IMG/VR virus record: IMGVR_UViG_3300018080_000260
Location: 1-46,622 of that record
Strand: one strand, 5' to 3'
Length of the DNA: 46,622 nt
Source of the DNA: a virus
Shown: one piece after another, positions 30,886 through 38,444 of the stretch
Numbering within the stretch: the stretch's first letter is position 1
How the letters are laid out: every line of letters starts with the position of its first letter
Program-made: the position numbers and the translations under genes
Notes under the pieces: generated by a model
Seen by the model: the letters and a program-made list of their open reading frames with translations, nothing else
What the model was told of the DNA's origin: nothing
The model's database searches: none

Positions 30886-31346
30886 CCTCTCCTCCATCTG
30901 TTGAATTCTGATAGTATGGCTTCAGACTGTATTCTGATTGACTGAGGGCTGAACATAAACAGCTGACTGTGTCCTTCGATCAGCCGTCTCAAATTCCTGC
31001 TCGTCACCCGGCACAGATTGACTCCAGGCATAGCAGCCAGTACATTGGCCAGATGATCATATTCCTCAGATTCAGTAAAATCCCTCAGCATGATACGGGC
31101 TGCCCGAATTTTCAGCTTCCAATGTGACGGCCATTCAATGTGGGGGAGGCGCCAGAACAGCTTGTAGAGTCTGGGATGTCTGGAGGCTTTGATCCCAAGG
31201 GAATGGATTATGCCTCCTCCGATCAGCTGGAACTCTCCAAGACAATCACCCTGCTCGGGACAGACTTCCCGGTCCACGAACCAGGTTGCCGGTTTCCTGG
31301 TTGGATAGCAACAACCGAAATAATATGCGATGATGTCAGTCCTCAT
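30882..31346 (-). CDS. Hypothetical protein upstream of the terminase module
   Basis: 154 residues from MRTDIIAYYF, chosen for the GGAGGGAGCC immediately upstream. It has a Cys pair (GCCYPTRK) and CPEQGDC near the N-terminus, then a helical basic region (KIRAARIMLRDFTESEEYD). No family is recognised. The start overlaps the preceding zinc-ribbon gene by 11 bases and its stop overlaps the next start, so it belongs to the same operon. Confidence 0.6.
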   Translation of the reverse strand: MRTDIIAYYFGCCYPTRKPATWFVDREVCPEQGDCLGEFQLIGGGIIHSLGIKASRHPRLYKLFWRLPHIEWPSHWKLKIRAARIMLRDFTESEEYDHLANVLAAMPGVNLCRVTSRNLRRLIEGHSQLFMFSPQSIRIQSEAILSEFNRWRRG

Positions 31347-31521
31347 GGCTCCCTCCCTTCTCGATCTTGGCCGGTTCAACAGCGTCACCATGACAACGGA
31401 AACAGAATGCGTTCATGTACGGACCACCCACAAATCCACAGTTCAGACAGACGAACGTCTCCGGCTGTTCTTCCAGAACGGCCAGATCCTCCATGTAAAT
31501 TGTGATTTTGTCCTCACACAT
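31336..31521 (-). CDS. Small zinc-ribbon protein
   Basis: 61 residues with CLNCGFVGGPYMNAFCFRCHG, two Cys pairs spaced for one zinc ion. The N-terminus is acidic. It is one of several tiny zinc-ribbon proteins in this region and is translationally coupled to the next gene by an 11-base overlap. Function is unknown. Confidence 0.6.
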   Translation of the reverse strand: MCEDKITIYMEDLAVLEEQPETFVCLNCGFVGGPYMNAFCFRCHGDAVEPAKIEKGGSHED

Positions 31522-31535
31522 GATATCACCCTCTT

Positions 31536-31823
31536 CTATTTTTCTGGAAACCTCTTGTCAGCAGTCACACGTATACCACGTATCACCTTGTCAATGTCCT
31601 GTTCAGGGACAAAGACGTTGGTTACAAACTTAACTCTCTCAAGGCCCCCATTGTCATTGCATACCCTGTAAGTGTTCGTACACACCCACCCTCCGGGGAC
31701 ACGCAGGAAGTAATATTCTTCATCACGATCAAAATATTCCCCTTCAAACATTTCCATAGTATAGAGCAACTCAGCCTTTAGCACTTCCTCCTCGATCCAC
31801 TGTTTTTTTGTTAAGGTCTCCAT
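31536..31823 (-). CDS. Hypothetical acidic protein
   Basis: 95 residues; GGAGGAAAGA precedes the ATG. The N-terminus is a charged helix (KKQWIEEEVLKAELLYTMEM), followed by a beta-rich part (YYFLRVPGGWVCTNTYRVC). No family is recognised. It lies between the early replication genes and the terminase block. Confidence 0.6.
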   Translation of the reverse strand: METLTKKQWIEEEVLKAELLYTMEMFEGEYFDRDEEYYFLRVPGGWVCTNTYRVCNDNGGLERVKFVTNVFVPEQDIDKVIRGIRVTADKRFPEK

Positions 31824-31863
31824 TCTTTCCTCCGTTTTGTTGCGTGATCCATCACCCTTTTCC

Positions 31864-32262
31864 TTAAAACAGCCCCATTTCGATTTGAGAAGTATCCGTT
31901 GCTCCTACGCATTTCAGTACATCCTCTTTCGAAATGTGCACAAACCTCCAAGCCCCGTTATCTCCCTTGGTCTTTCCGAACTTGGCCAGAGTCTTGACCT
32001 CGCTGCCCTTTGGCTCCCTCCCCAGGGCGTCCCTGAGAATCACCGCTGCAGCCTGGTAAAAAAAACGGATATCGTCACTGCCGTTGGGATAATCCTCCGG
32101 AGAAAAGTCGGTTTCGAAAATTGTCTCGATCTTTACCCCCGAAAAATCATTCGGATTTCGTCCAACAGGCCCTGTTCGCCTTGTGACGTCAAAATGATTC
32201 ATGCCAGGCTGAGGTCTGTACATCCACCCACAACCATAGTGTGTTTCAATCTCACTACTCAT
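31864..32262 (-). CDS. Hypothetical protein of the early operon
   Basis: 132 residues. The ATG overlaps the stop of the lipoprotein gene and uses GGAGTGG upstream. The sequence contains a helical segment with AAAVILRDALGREPKGSEVK and a basic stretch LAKFGKTKGDNGAWRF. No catalytic motif is visible. Compact size and position suggest an accessory protein of the early or middle operon. Confidence 0.55.
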   Translation of the reverse strand: MSSEIETHYGCGWMYRPQPGMNHFDVTRRTGPVGRNPNDFSGVKIETIFETDFSPEDYPNGSDDIRFFYQAAAVILRDALGREPKGSEVKTLAKFGKTKGDNGAWRFVHISKEDVLKCVGATDTSQIEMGLF

Positions 32263-32632
32263 AGATTTCCACTCCTTCCGGCAGGGCCACGATCTTCCAT
32301 GGTCCAGGCTTCGCGGTCAGGTCAGTGGAGTAGTGCCATACGCTCTCAAGGCCGTTATGACCAATAGCCCGGATCCCCACAACACAGGTTCCGATGGTGT
32401 CAGGCTTTATGTAGTACCAGCACTGATTCTCCTTTACCTGGGCAACAACAACATTGTTCAATGAAATTTCAAAGCCAATAATGGCCATAGGCTTTCCGGT
32501 AATATCCCGGAACGAATGCTGCCAGGAGATTTCAACCCCTTGGCCATGCGGGACATAAATCAGCGCTGAGTGACTACATCCGAGGAATATTACCAAAAAA
32601 CAGCACAGAACGAATGATGCCCATCGATTCAT
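32255..32632 (-). CDS. Predicted lipoprotein with fibronectin-III-like fold
   Basis: 125 residues. The signal ends in VIFLGCSH, a lipobox with the lipidated Cys at residue 19. The mature part has the strand order of a fibronectin type III domain (GVEISWQHS, GFEISLNNVVVAQV, TCVVGIRAIGHNGLESVW). GGAGGAACACA precedes the ATG. It overlaps the RusA gene by 59 bases. Phage lipoproteins of this size are often superinfection-exclusion or receptor-blocking factors (T5 Llp type), which is an inference here. Expression with replication genes, before virion release, fits that idea. Confidence 0.7.
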   Translation of the reverse strand: MNRWASFVLCCFLVIFLGCSHSALIYVPHGQGVEISWQHSFRDITGKPMAIIGFEISLNNVVVAQVKENQCWYYIKPDTIGTCVVGIRAIGHNGLESVWHYSTDLTAKPGPWKIVALPEGVEIYE

Positions 32633-33032
32633 TGTGTTCCTCCATTGTCACTTTGACAATTCGAATTTCTGTACGCGGAGAAGCTGGATCCACGGCCTTA
32701 TGCAGTATCGCGGTCACGATCTGAGAGTCATCCTTATAGGCCAGACCGACCAGGGCGTCCAGAATAGGCTTATCGTAGTTGGTCACATCCCGCCAGCGCC
32801 GGTCCGGGAAGTAATAGGTAATTTGAATGGCCAGTGGTCCAGTTAAAGGCTCTTGATCCCTGTATTTAAGGAAATAAGCGTCTTTAACTTGGAGCTTCCA
32901 GATCTTCCCTTTACTGGTAACGACCCGGCCATGATAGGATTTTCCAGTTTTTTGAGACCGTAGGACCTGTGGGCGGTAGAGTTTATTCACGCTGATCGGA
33001 GAGCCGAACATGACGATTTTTCTAACCTTCAC
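32574..33032 (-). CDS. rusA: RusA-type Holliday junction resolvase
   Basis: 152 residues from a GTG start overlapping the previous stop (GTGA), with GGAGGGG upstream. The RusA core is visible: PISVNKLYR near the N-terminus, then RWRDVTNYDKPILDALVG and KDDSQIV. Asp82, Asp92 and Asp101/102 are candidate metal ligands. In E. coli RusA the first pair is DLDN; here the second acidic position is Thr84, a possible variant active site. It resolves branched DNA during recombination or before packaging. Confidence 0.85.
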   Translation of the reverse strand: MKVRKIVMFGSPISVNKLYRPQVLRSQKTGKSYHGRVVTSKGKIWKLQVKDAYFLKYRDQEPLTGPLAIQITYYFPDRRWRDVTNYDKPILDALVGLAYKDDSQIVTAILHKAVDPASPRTEIRIVKVTMEEHNESMGIIRSVLFFGNIPRM

Positions 33033-33406
33033 TTTCCCCTCCGTTTCTTTTTCTTGGCCTTAGCCTCCCGAACCTCTTTTCGAAGGTTCAATAACCGTGT
33101 AGTGTTCCACTTAACGAGGCGTTTCTTTTCTTTGAGCTGTTCTTTATTTCTGTCAAGTAAAAGAACGAGGTTTGACGCCTCCTGCCTCAGTTGTTTCAGG
33201 CTTTCAATTTCATTACAGTATTCTATTACATGGACAGGGGAGAGGAAAGCAGGAGTGACCATCTTTCTACAGTGAGCGCAAAACAGCTCATACCTGTAAT
33301 CAGACAGACGGTTTCCGTTTGCCACTGTGCAGCTACGCATATAGGTGCCGCCAAAACCACACTCGGGACAATTGGGTTTGTGCTTAAGCTTAATAGGATT
33401 TACCAT
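33029..33406 (-). CDS. Zinc-ribbon protein with basic coiled-coil tail
   Basis: 125 residues from MVNPIKLKHK; the ATG overlaps the stop of the ASCH gene (TGATG). The N-terminal half has CPECGFGGTYMRSC and LFCAHCRK, a four-to-five Cys zinc ribbon. The C-terminal half is a long basic helix (EQLKEKKRLVKWNTTRLLNL, ending KKKKRRGK). Zinc ribbon plus basic coil suggests nucleic-acid binding. It is coupled to RusA. Confidence 0.65.
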   Translation of the reverse strand: MVNPIKLKHKPNCPECGFGGTYMRSCTVANGNRLSDYRYELFCAHCRKMVTPAFLSPVHVIEYCNEIESLKQLRQEASNLVLLLDRNKEQLKEKKRLVKWNTTRLLNLRKEVREAKAKKKKRRGK

Positions 33407-33813
33407 CAGCGATCCTCCCATGACGGAACAGCGTTTGCTAAATACATCTCCGGGCTGTCCATGCGAACATTAAAAATGCCTTGCTGACCACGATAGGGTT
33501 TAAATGGCAGCACCATGGGGTCCTGCAACCAGAAACCGAACGGACCCTCAAACCATTCACTGGGGCAGGTTTCCAACACATCGACCATATTCACCACACC
33601 AACGATTCCACCTGTCTGCATGGTTGAGATCTGAGGGAGGCTGGGGAATTCGGCCAGGAAGCGGTGAAACGCCTCCTTGTCTATGGTTTTTGACGCATGA
33701 ATCAAGAGCTGTCCACGATGTTCGGTGTTCCAGGACCGGTTTTCTATGTCCTTCCCGGCATGGAGAATAAGCCATGCCCAGGGCTGCTTAATTGACAGTG
33801 CTTTTAAGACCAT
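33406..33813 (-). CDS. ASCH-domain protein
   Basis: 135 residues. The N-terminus LSIKQPWAWLILHAGKDIEN followed by RSWNTEHRGQLLIHASK is the hallmark of the ASCH (PUA-like) fold, which binds RNA or modified nucleotides. AAGGAG precedes the ATG. It overlaps the preceding gene by 26 bases. Similar proteins are common in phage early operons, and the ligand is usually unknown. Confidence 0.85.
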   Translation of the reverse strand: MVLKALSIKQPWAWLILHAGKDIENRSWNTEHRGQLLIHASKTIDKEAFHRFLAEFPSLPQISTMQTGGIVGVVNMVDVLETCPSEWFEGPFGFWLQDPMVLPFKPYRGQQGIFNVRMDSPEMYLANAVPSWEDR

Positions 33814-34315
33814 GGATCTGCTCCTTTAATTTGTCAGGACTGTATCCCGAGTTTAAAAGTCTGGAAATTAATAAATTCATTTCCCTGGTCAGATTTGCGG
33901 GATCCTGTTTCTTACGCGGAAGATCCCCATTGAAGATCATGACGATCTGTTGGATCCTACGGATTGCATCCTGTATCCAGGGCTGTTCCAGCTGGTGTTT
34001 CCTCCGTATTTCCGGTATCAGGTCCGGCGTACGCTTCTCCTCCTCTTTGAATCTCTTGGACATCCACTCCAGATATTGCAAGGCAAACCGGATCCGCAGC
34101 ATGGGAAACGCATCAGTCACCTGTTTTCCAAAAAAGATAGAAGGATCCAAATCTTTGAGTGCCGCGATCAGAAAAGGCTGGGGATATAATTTCAGAAATG
34201 CTCCGGCCATATTAGACCATCGCTGCTTCTTAAAGTCGTCGTCGATGTGGGCGACCTTAAAAACCAACAGATTGTAGACTGGTTGAATGTTTCTCCATGT
34301 GATTTTTTCAGCCAT
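33788..34315 (-). CDS. Hypothetical helical protein beside the replication gene
   Basis: 175 residues, mostly helical and basic (ALQYLEWMSKRFKEEEKRTP, IRRKHQLEQPWIQDAIRRIQ). No conserved nucleotide-binding motif is visible. It starts without a strong ribosome binding site, just after the 15-bp hairpin at 34324-34361 and overlapping a small preceding frame by eight bases. Next to a DUF1376 replication protein, a helicase-loader-like role is possible but not shown. Confidence 0.55.
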   Translation of the reverse strand: MAEKITWRNIQPVYNLLVFKVAHIDDDFKKQRWSNMAGAFLKLYPQPFLIAALKDLDPSIFFGKQVTDAFPMLRIRFALQYLEWMSKRFKEEEKRTPDLIPEIRRKHQLEQPWIQDAIRRIQQIVMIFNGDLPRKKQDPANLTREMNLLISRLLNSGYSPDKLKEQIHGLKSTVN

Positions 34316-34514
34316 CCCGTAGGGATTTTAAGAAAAAGGCGTTAGGCTTTTTCTTAAAATCAATCCTTTCTTTGAATATGTAGTAGAAGATGAATATGAA
34401 GATGAAGGCCATGGTTTTGCCAGGATGTTTGCCATGGTGTTTGCCATGAATTTTGCCTGCAGGCTGCCAAGATGTTTGCCATGGCCTCCATCTCTCCGCT
34501 ACTCCTTTTCCCAT
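34308..34514 (-). CDS. Possible small membrane protein overlapping the replication gene tail
   Basis: 68 residues with His/Gly/Lys-rich repeats (KIHGKHHGKHPGK) and one hydrophobic stretch (TMAFIFIFIFYYIF). It starts inside the DUF1376 gene and overlaps the next start by eight bases, which would suit translational coupling. However, the same DNA also reads as a typical DUF1376 C-terminal tail in another frame. It may therefore be only a shadow. Confidence 0.3.
   Translation of the reverse strand: MGKGVAERWRPWQTSWQPAGKIHGKHHGKHPGKTMAFIFIFIFYYIFKERIDFKKKPNAFFLKSLRDG
34324..34361. terminator. 15-bp perfect hairpin, bidirectional terminator-like
   Basis: GATTTTAAGAAAAAG (34324-34338) and CTTTTTCTTAAAATC (34347-34361) are perfect complements around an eight-base loop. 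The A-rich and T-rich flanks could act as an intrinsic terminator on either strand. It lies between the DUF1376 gene and the next leftward gene, so early transcription must read through it, again pointing to antitermination or attenuation. Confidence 0.6.
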
Positions 34515-34873
34515 CGGGAGTCCGCTCCCTTTTTTCCAGCCTCGGATCGGACACGGCTCTTGTGTTCGAATTCTTTCCGGTGGATCTCCATCCGTAGATT
34601 CTGGAGTCGGGAATTATTGCCATTCACACACTGGAACTTATCGGATAGACGTATATCTTCTCCTTTCCACATCTGTAGAAATAAATCGAGTGGTTCTCCT
34701 GTCATAGAAGCCAGGCGCTGAGGATCATTGGGAATAGAGCCTTTATTCCATTGAAAAAGTAAGAGTTTAAGATATACGCCAAAGGCATCGTTCGGCAGCT
34801 CTGCTGCAGAAACAAGGACGTCTCCGATATAGATCGGACAGTATGGCCACTTCTTCGTATCAGTGGGAGGCAT
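34499..34873 (-). CDS. DUF1376 (YdaU-like) replication protein, interrupted by an in-frame amber codon
   Basis: 124 residues to a TAG at 34499-34501. The core PYCPIYIGDVLVSAAELPND followed by AFGVYLKLLLFQWNKGSIPN is the DUF1376 signature; the family is found in phage replication modules. AAAGGAG precedes the ATG. The frame continues past the TAG for 56 more codons to TAA at 34328-34330, and that extension contains MANTMANILAKPWPSSSYSS, very like the Ala/Asn- and Ser-rich tails of this family. The TAG is therefore likely a nonsense mutation in a dispensable tail or a readthrough site. Other genes here use TAG as a normal stop. Confidence 0.75.
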   Translation of the reverse strand: MPPTDTKKWPYCPIYIGDVLVSAAELPNDAFGVYLKLLLFQWNKGSIPNDPQRLASMTGEPLDLFLQMWKGEDIRLSDKFQCVNGNNSRLQNLRMEIHRKEFEHKSRVRSEAGKKGADSRWEKE

Positions 34874-35034
34874 GACGCTCCTTTAAAACGGATAGACAAA
34901 AGCGGTGACGTGGATTGGATTATTGTAAAAAAGGGCAATCAACAACAACGTAACCAGGCCTATGGGCACGTAGCGTGTCTCGTATTTGTGATTGATTTGC
35001 CACCGCCTTTGTCGTCCGTTTTGTTATAGTTTTG

Positions 35035-35454
35035 TTAAAGAGAAATCGCCAATTGAATTCCGGTTTTGGTGGATCCGAAATTAAGGCGATCGTTCTTTAA
35101 TTGTCTTGCAAGATATTCCCATGCCATGCCGATGACACAGCCGACAGCAGGAACAATGGGGTCGCCCTTGTGGTCAGCGCCTCCGGGATCCGGCGCCAGC
35201 CAGGATATGCCGATATCTGTCTGGTATCCATCGATCACAACTTCCCACAGCTGAAAGAGGGCATAAGTGGCAACAGGGCGCCAGACTGGACGCATCCCCA
35301 CTGCTTTCCATACCCAGTTGAAAGTCATGCCGATACCGATCCGCGGAAATGTCCACTGGTCTACCGGATCCGGGTCTTTCTGTATCCTGTAGTCCGCTGC
35401 CTGCGCAGACCAGGCAGCCAAGACGATCAGAACAACGATTAAAATCTTTCTCAT
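35035..35454 (-). CDS. Secreted or membrane-associated small protein
   Basis: 139 residues with signal peptide MRKILIVVLIVLAAWSAQAA and AGGAGATAAG upstream. The mature part is aromatic-rich with two weakly hydrophobic helices (ATYALFQLWEVVIDG, VPAVGCVIGMAWEYLARQL). It may be periplasmic or outer-membrane associated. It lies in the early operon, so a host-surface or exclusion role is possible. The 160 bases before the DUF1376 gene (34874-35034) contain only a possible 28-residue hydrophobic frame from a GTG, not called. Confidence 0.6.
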   Translation of the reverse strand: MRKILIVVLIVLAAWSAQAADYRIQKDPDPVDQWTFPRIGIGMTFNWVWKAVGMRPVWRPVATYALFQLWEVVIDGYQTDIGISWLAPDPGGADHKGDPIVPAVGCVIGMAWEYLARQLKNDRLNFGSTKTGIQLAISL

Positions 35455-35594
35455 GATCTTATCTCCTATGCGTTACCTCCCCGCAGGCCCGGGAAGCAGC
35501 CCCAGAAAGCACTGCTCGTCCGAACTCACTGCTCCTCCGGGCCACGCGTACAATCAGGAGGGATCCAGGGGGGAAGGGGGCTAAAAACCCTGGA
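35455..35594 (-). other. Non-coding interval with two hairpins
   Basis: No gene is evident. On the minus strand GATCCAGGG (35596-35588) pairs with CCCTGGATC (35570-35562) at the end of the 161-residue gene. A larger hairpin is formed by GGCCCGG and CCGGGCC (35486-35492 with 35537-35543) extended by AGCAG/CTGCT. These look like attenuator or processing structures before the secreted-protein gene. Confidence 0.5.
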
Positions 35595-36080
35595 TCAATT
35601 CTCGATGGTGTCCTCGTCGGATCCGAACGGATTATCGTCGTCAGTGTCTGGCGGAGGAGTATCTTCCGACTCTGGCGATTCCCCGTCACCATCGGCCCTG
35701 GATTCTTCGTTCAGGTCCAGCCCGGTCTGCCGTTCACTCGGATGCAACTCACGGCTGAACAGGACTTCACCTGTATCCTCACGGACCCGGGTGAATTCGT
35801 TGTCCTCAACATTGATGGTCTCTTTCACTGATACCGGACGATCCTCTTTCTTTGTGATCAGTTTCTGCCGGAGAGTGGACGCCTCCTCCTGCAGCAATTT
35901 GATTTCTTCTTTCCGGGAGGAAGTGACGGACTTCAGCTCCGCAACCCTGTCATGTATCTGTACCTGAATTTGCGAGAAGCGTATGGCCACATCTGTCAGT
36001 TCGGAATCGGTCAACTGACAAGGCAGCATGGCCATCTCAAATATGACCTGTGGAAGAACTTTCTGTTTTTTACTCGGCAT
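35595..36080 (-). CDS. Coiled-coil acidic hypothetical protein of the recombination operon
   Basis: 161 residues. Residues about 35-75 form a charged coiled coil (DRVAELKSVTSSRKEEIKLL), followed by a small motif FTRVREDTGEVLFSRELHPS seen in many phage recombination-region proteins, and a disordered acidic tail. GGAGG lies upstream, and the start overlaps the preceding gene by 11 bases. Function unknown. Confidence 0.6.
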   Translation of the reverse strand: MPSKKQKVLPQVIFEMAMLPCQLTDSELTDVAIRFSQIQVQIHDRVAELKSVTSSRKEEIKLLQEEASTLRQKLITKKEDRPVSVKETINVEDNEFTRVREDTGEVLFSRELHPSERQTGLDLNEESRADGDGESPESEDTPPPDTDDDNPFGSDEDTIEN

Positions 36081-36348
36081 TCTCCGGCCTCCAATCTTCT
36101 TTGTGAGGACCGTTCTCGACCTCTTTCAGATCCTCTTTGATACACTCGATCACGGCAGAAAGAGATCGGAGATCATACGTGAGGCCAGCGGTCCAATCGC
36201 TTCCGATGGAGAGAGAAGCTTTTAGGTATAGATACCCATGGATTCGAATCAAGCTTTCCAGGGTGCTTTTTCCAATCCGCACTTCTGAACCATCAATTTT
36301 GATCCGCCTCCCCAGGAACCTTGTAATGAACTGATTGAGAACGTTCAT
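36070..36348 (-). CDS. Hypothetical protein next to the exonuclease
   Basis: 92 residues; AAGGAGTGATAT precedes the ATG. It has a basic N-terminal segment (FITRFLGRRIKIDG) and a helical C-terminal half. It starts four bases after the exonuclease stop. No family is recognised. Confidence 0.55.
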   Translation of the reverse strand: MNVLNQFITRFLGRRIKIDGSEVRIGKSTLESLIRIHGYLYLKASLSIGSDWTAGLTYDLRSLSAVIECIKEDLKEVENGPHKEDWRPENAE

Positions 36349-36351
36349 ATA

Positions 36352-37224
36352 TCACTCCTTCAAATTTGTAGTGAGAGGCTTGAGGCCTTCAGCAAGGTTG
36401 CTCTCATGGGGGAGGCCAGGTCGCTTCTTTGCAGAGTCTGGCTTTCCGGCTTTTACCGCATGGACATATGTGGCCCATTCCCTCATTTCTCGAAACGCAC
36501 GAGGATTGAGATTCTTCTTGTTCCGGGTAAACTCCTTCATGGGATGCAGATGAAGGGCCAGCAAAAAGATGTAGAAGCAGCTGTCCATTTCGGTATTAGC
36601 CAGCGGATGATGGTTGAACGCGCCGGTTTCCTTGTCAAGCTGGAGGATATGGACTTCGTTGAGCTTCTCCTGGAAAAAACCCTCATAAAGACGCCGATAG
36701 GCAGCCACCTGGATTTTATGGTCGATGTACACACCCTTGGAGGTTTTCAAATCCAACAGACACAGCTTTCCGTCAATCCGAGCGATCACATCGATCGTAC
36801 CGCCGTACAAGAGCTGGTCCGATACGATCTGAACCTCAGAGTGAATGTATTCCGGCTTGAACCGTTTCTCCCAATCCAGAAAACCAAGAAACCCATTTTC
36901 TGCCTTGTCGATGTCGTTGGGAGCAAAATCACCGAGATCCGGCTCCCATCCGTTGATATGGCATTCCACCAGGAAGTGGGCAATGGATCCCACGTCGGCT
37001 GCTTTATCACGAACAGCGAAGGGATCCCTACCAGCTTTGGTTTCCTTCACGGCCCAGTACATCAGCACGTTTTTATTCCAACCCAGGTTGTTGAGAATCG
37101 TGGTCACACCGGAAACACGAAGCCCCCATGACGTTTTGTAGATCTGGTGAGGCTTGGTTTTGTCCAGCTTCACGACCTGTTTTTCTGTGGTCGTAGCCGG
37201 GGCGGTGATAGTGGCTCCGCTCAT
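36352..37224 (-). CDS. PD-(D/E)XK exonuclease of the recombination module
   Basis: 290 residues. The RecB/Cas4-like nuclease core is visible: GSIAHFLVE with His83, Glu130, GGTID (Asp145), LLDLKTSK (Asp158, Lys160), then Gln172 and Tyr176. The ATG overlaps the ERF stop (ATGA), so it is coupled to the annealing protein. Together they form a two-component recombination pair comparable to lambda Exo/Bet: resection by this enzyme, annealing by ERF. Confidence 0.88.
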   Translation of the reverse strand: MSGATITAPATTTEKQVVKLDKTKPHQIYKTSWGLRVSGVTTILNNLGWNKNVLMYWAVKETKAGRDPFAVRDKAADVGSIAHFLVECHINGWEPDLGDFAPNDIDKAENGFLGFLDWEKRFKPEYIHSEVQIVSDQLLYGGTIDVIARIDGKLCLLDLKTSKGVYIDHKIQVAAYRRLYEGFFQEKLNEVHILQLDKETGAFNHHPLANTEMDSCFYIFLLALHLHPMKEFTRNKKNLNPRAFREMREWATYVHAVKAGKPDSAKKRPGLPHESNLAEGLKPLTTNLKE

Positions 37225-38177
37225 GCTGCCCTCCCTTCTTTCGTTCCGCCATTACGCTCAAAGGCATCAATCTGAGTCTCCAGCTTCAAAAACAGATGGT
37301 GCATATGCTTGGGCGGCATTCCGGTTAAGTTGTTATGGAGTTTTTTGGTCTGTTTCAAGAGGATCTGGGCAAACTTTTTCTCGTCACCGTCAGAGAGATA
37401 GAGCAGGTAATCAAAGATACGATTGTGTTCGACTTCCAGCTGCTCTTTGGAGGGAAGGGCTGACGAATCGGACGAAGCCGAGGCGCTGTCCTGTTTGTTC
37501 CCGGCAGAGGATTTGTTCGAAGCCTTGGAAGAACCCTCAGATCCCTGTTTGTTATTGGAAGACTGTTTTCCTTCCCCGTCATCATCGTCGGCAGGAGCCA
37601 GACAGAGAATGCACATGATGGAATATCTGCGGAGATAGGTAATGACTGATCCCATCTTCTGGGGGTCTTTAGATGGGGTCCACTCCCGGGAATTCTCTTT
37701 ACGATAACCGGCGTGCCCCTTCACAGAGCAATGAATATTCTGGCCGGATTTATGCCCCAGGATCGTATGGACCAGAACAGTGCCGTCGTTCGCATTCACT
37801 ACTGACGGAAGCTGAATAATACACAGGCCGTTATTGGACAGGGGTTGCCGAACAGCTCGCAGAATAGATGCCGTATCCGCATATCTGCTGTGATAGAACG
37901 GATTTTCATTGTCCTTTTCAACCACTCCAAATTCGCCCTGGGCTTTAGACATGGCCTCATAGAGCTTATCCAGCTTGGTGTTGGAAAAAGTTCCTTCTCC
38001 CAAAATGAGAAAGTTCTCCCCTGTGCCATAACGCTCTTTGATTTTGTCCAAAGGGGAGGGCTGAAACTCCTGAATATGGACCTCCCGGGGTCCGCCATCA
38101 TCTGACGGCTCTGGGGGAACCTGAACATCTGCCCCTGATCCCTGGGGTTCGGGCTGTTTCTTCTGTTCTCCTGGCAT
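37221..38177 (-). CDS. erf: ERF-family single-strand annealing protein
   Basis: 318 residues. The ERF core spans about 68-202: LYEAMSKAQGEFGVVEKD, then FYHSRYADTASILRAVRQPL, and KMGSVITYLRRYSIMCILCL followed by acidic ADDDDGE. A Ser/Asn/Lys-rich linker (205-250) and a helical C-terminal domain follow, as in ERF proteins that form rings on single-stranded DNA. AAGGAGG precedes the ATG. Confidence 0.92.
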   Translation of the reverse strand: MPGEQKKQPEPQGSGADVQVPPEPSDDGGPREVHIQEFQPSPLDKIKERYGTGENFLILGEGTFSNTKLDKLYEAMSKAQGEFGVVEKDNENPFYHSRYADTASILRAVRQPLSNNGLCIIQLPSVVNANDGTVLVHTILGHKSGQNIHCSVKGHAGYRKENSREWTPSKDPQKMGSVITYLRRYSIMCILCLAPADDDDGEGKQSSNNKQGSEGSSKASNKSSAGNKQDSASASSDSSALPSKEQLEVEHNRIFDYLLYLSDGDEKKFAQILLKQTKKLHNNLTGMPPKHMHHLFLKLETQIDAFERNGGTKEGRAA

Positions 38178-38192
38178 AGATCTGCCTCCTTT

Positions 38193-38435
38193 TTACTGTG
38201 TGCCTTGGTTGAGAATACGCTCTGCTTCTCGTTCTATATCGAAAACAGGCTTTATTTTCTGTCCAAAATGGGTTAGGAAATGATCCACGGCTGCCTTGGC
38301 CCAGTACCTGCCTTTCCCATTGACCAGGACCGGATCGGGAAAACAGGGGAGGGCAATCATCTGGTCTGTAATGGCGAACGACTTGCCAAAATATACTTTA
38401 AGGTCGTTTCTATTCATCAGTGCAGGCAAATCCAT
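38193..38435 (-). CDS. Small AlpA/excisionase-like DNA-binding protein
   Basis: 80 residues. NRNDLKVYFGKSFAITDQMI and GKGRYWAKAAVDHFLTHFG fit the MerR/AlpA-like winged helix-turn-helix seen in phage excisionases. AGAGGAACCC precedes the ATG. Position near the start of the leftward early operon, with attP and integrase nearby, suits an excisionase or an early regulator. Assignment is tentative because such domains are short. Confidence 0.6.
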   Translation of the reverse strand: MDLPALMNRNDLKVYFGKSFAITDQMIALPCFPDPVLVNGKGRYWAKAAVDHFLTHFGQKIKPVFDIEREAERILNQGTQ

Positions 38436-38444
38436 GGGTTCCTC

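Noticed and set aside
34499-34501. Genome-wide recoding of TAG as an amino acid
   Set aside because: The portal gene, the 54-residue gene and the propeller gene end at TAG at natural C-termini, so the amber codon in the DUF1376 gene is an isolated case.
34874-35034. Small hydrophobic peptide (about 28 codons from a GTG)
   Set aside because: A membrane-like segment is visible, but the GTG start has no convincing ribosome binding site and an overlapping frame is equally possible.
36406-37131. 241-codon plus-strand frame
   Set aside because: It is antisense to the PD-(D/E)XK exonuclease, whose catalytic motifs are clear, and has no ribosome binding site.
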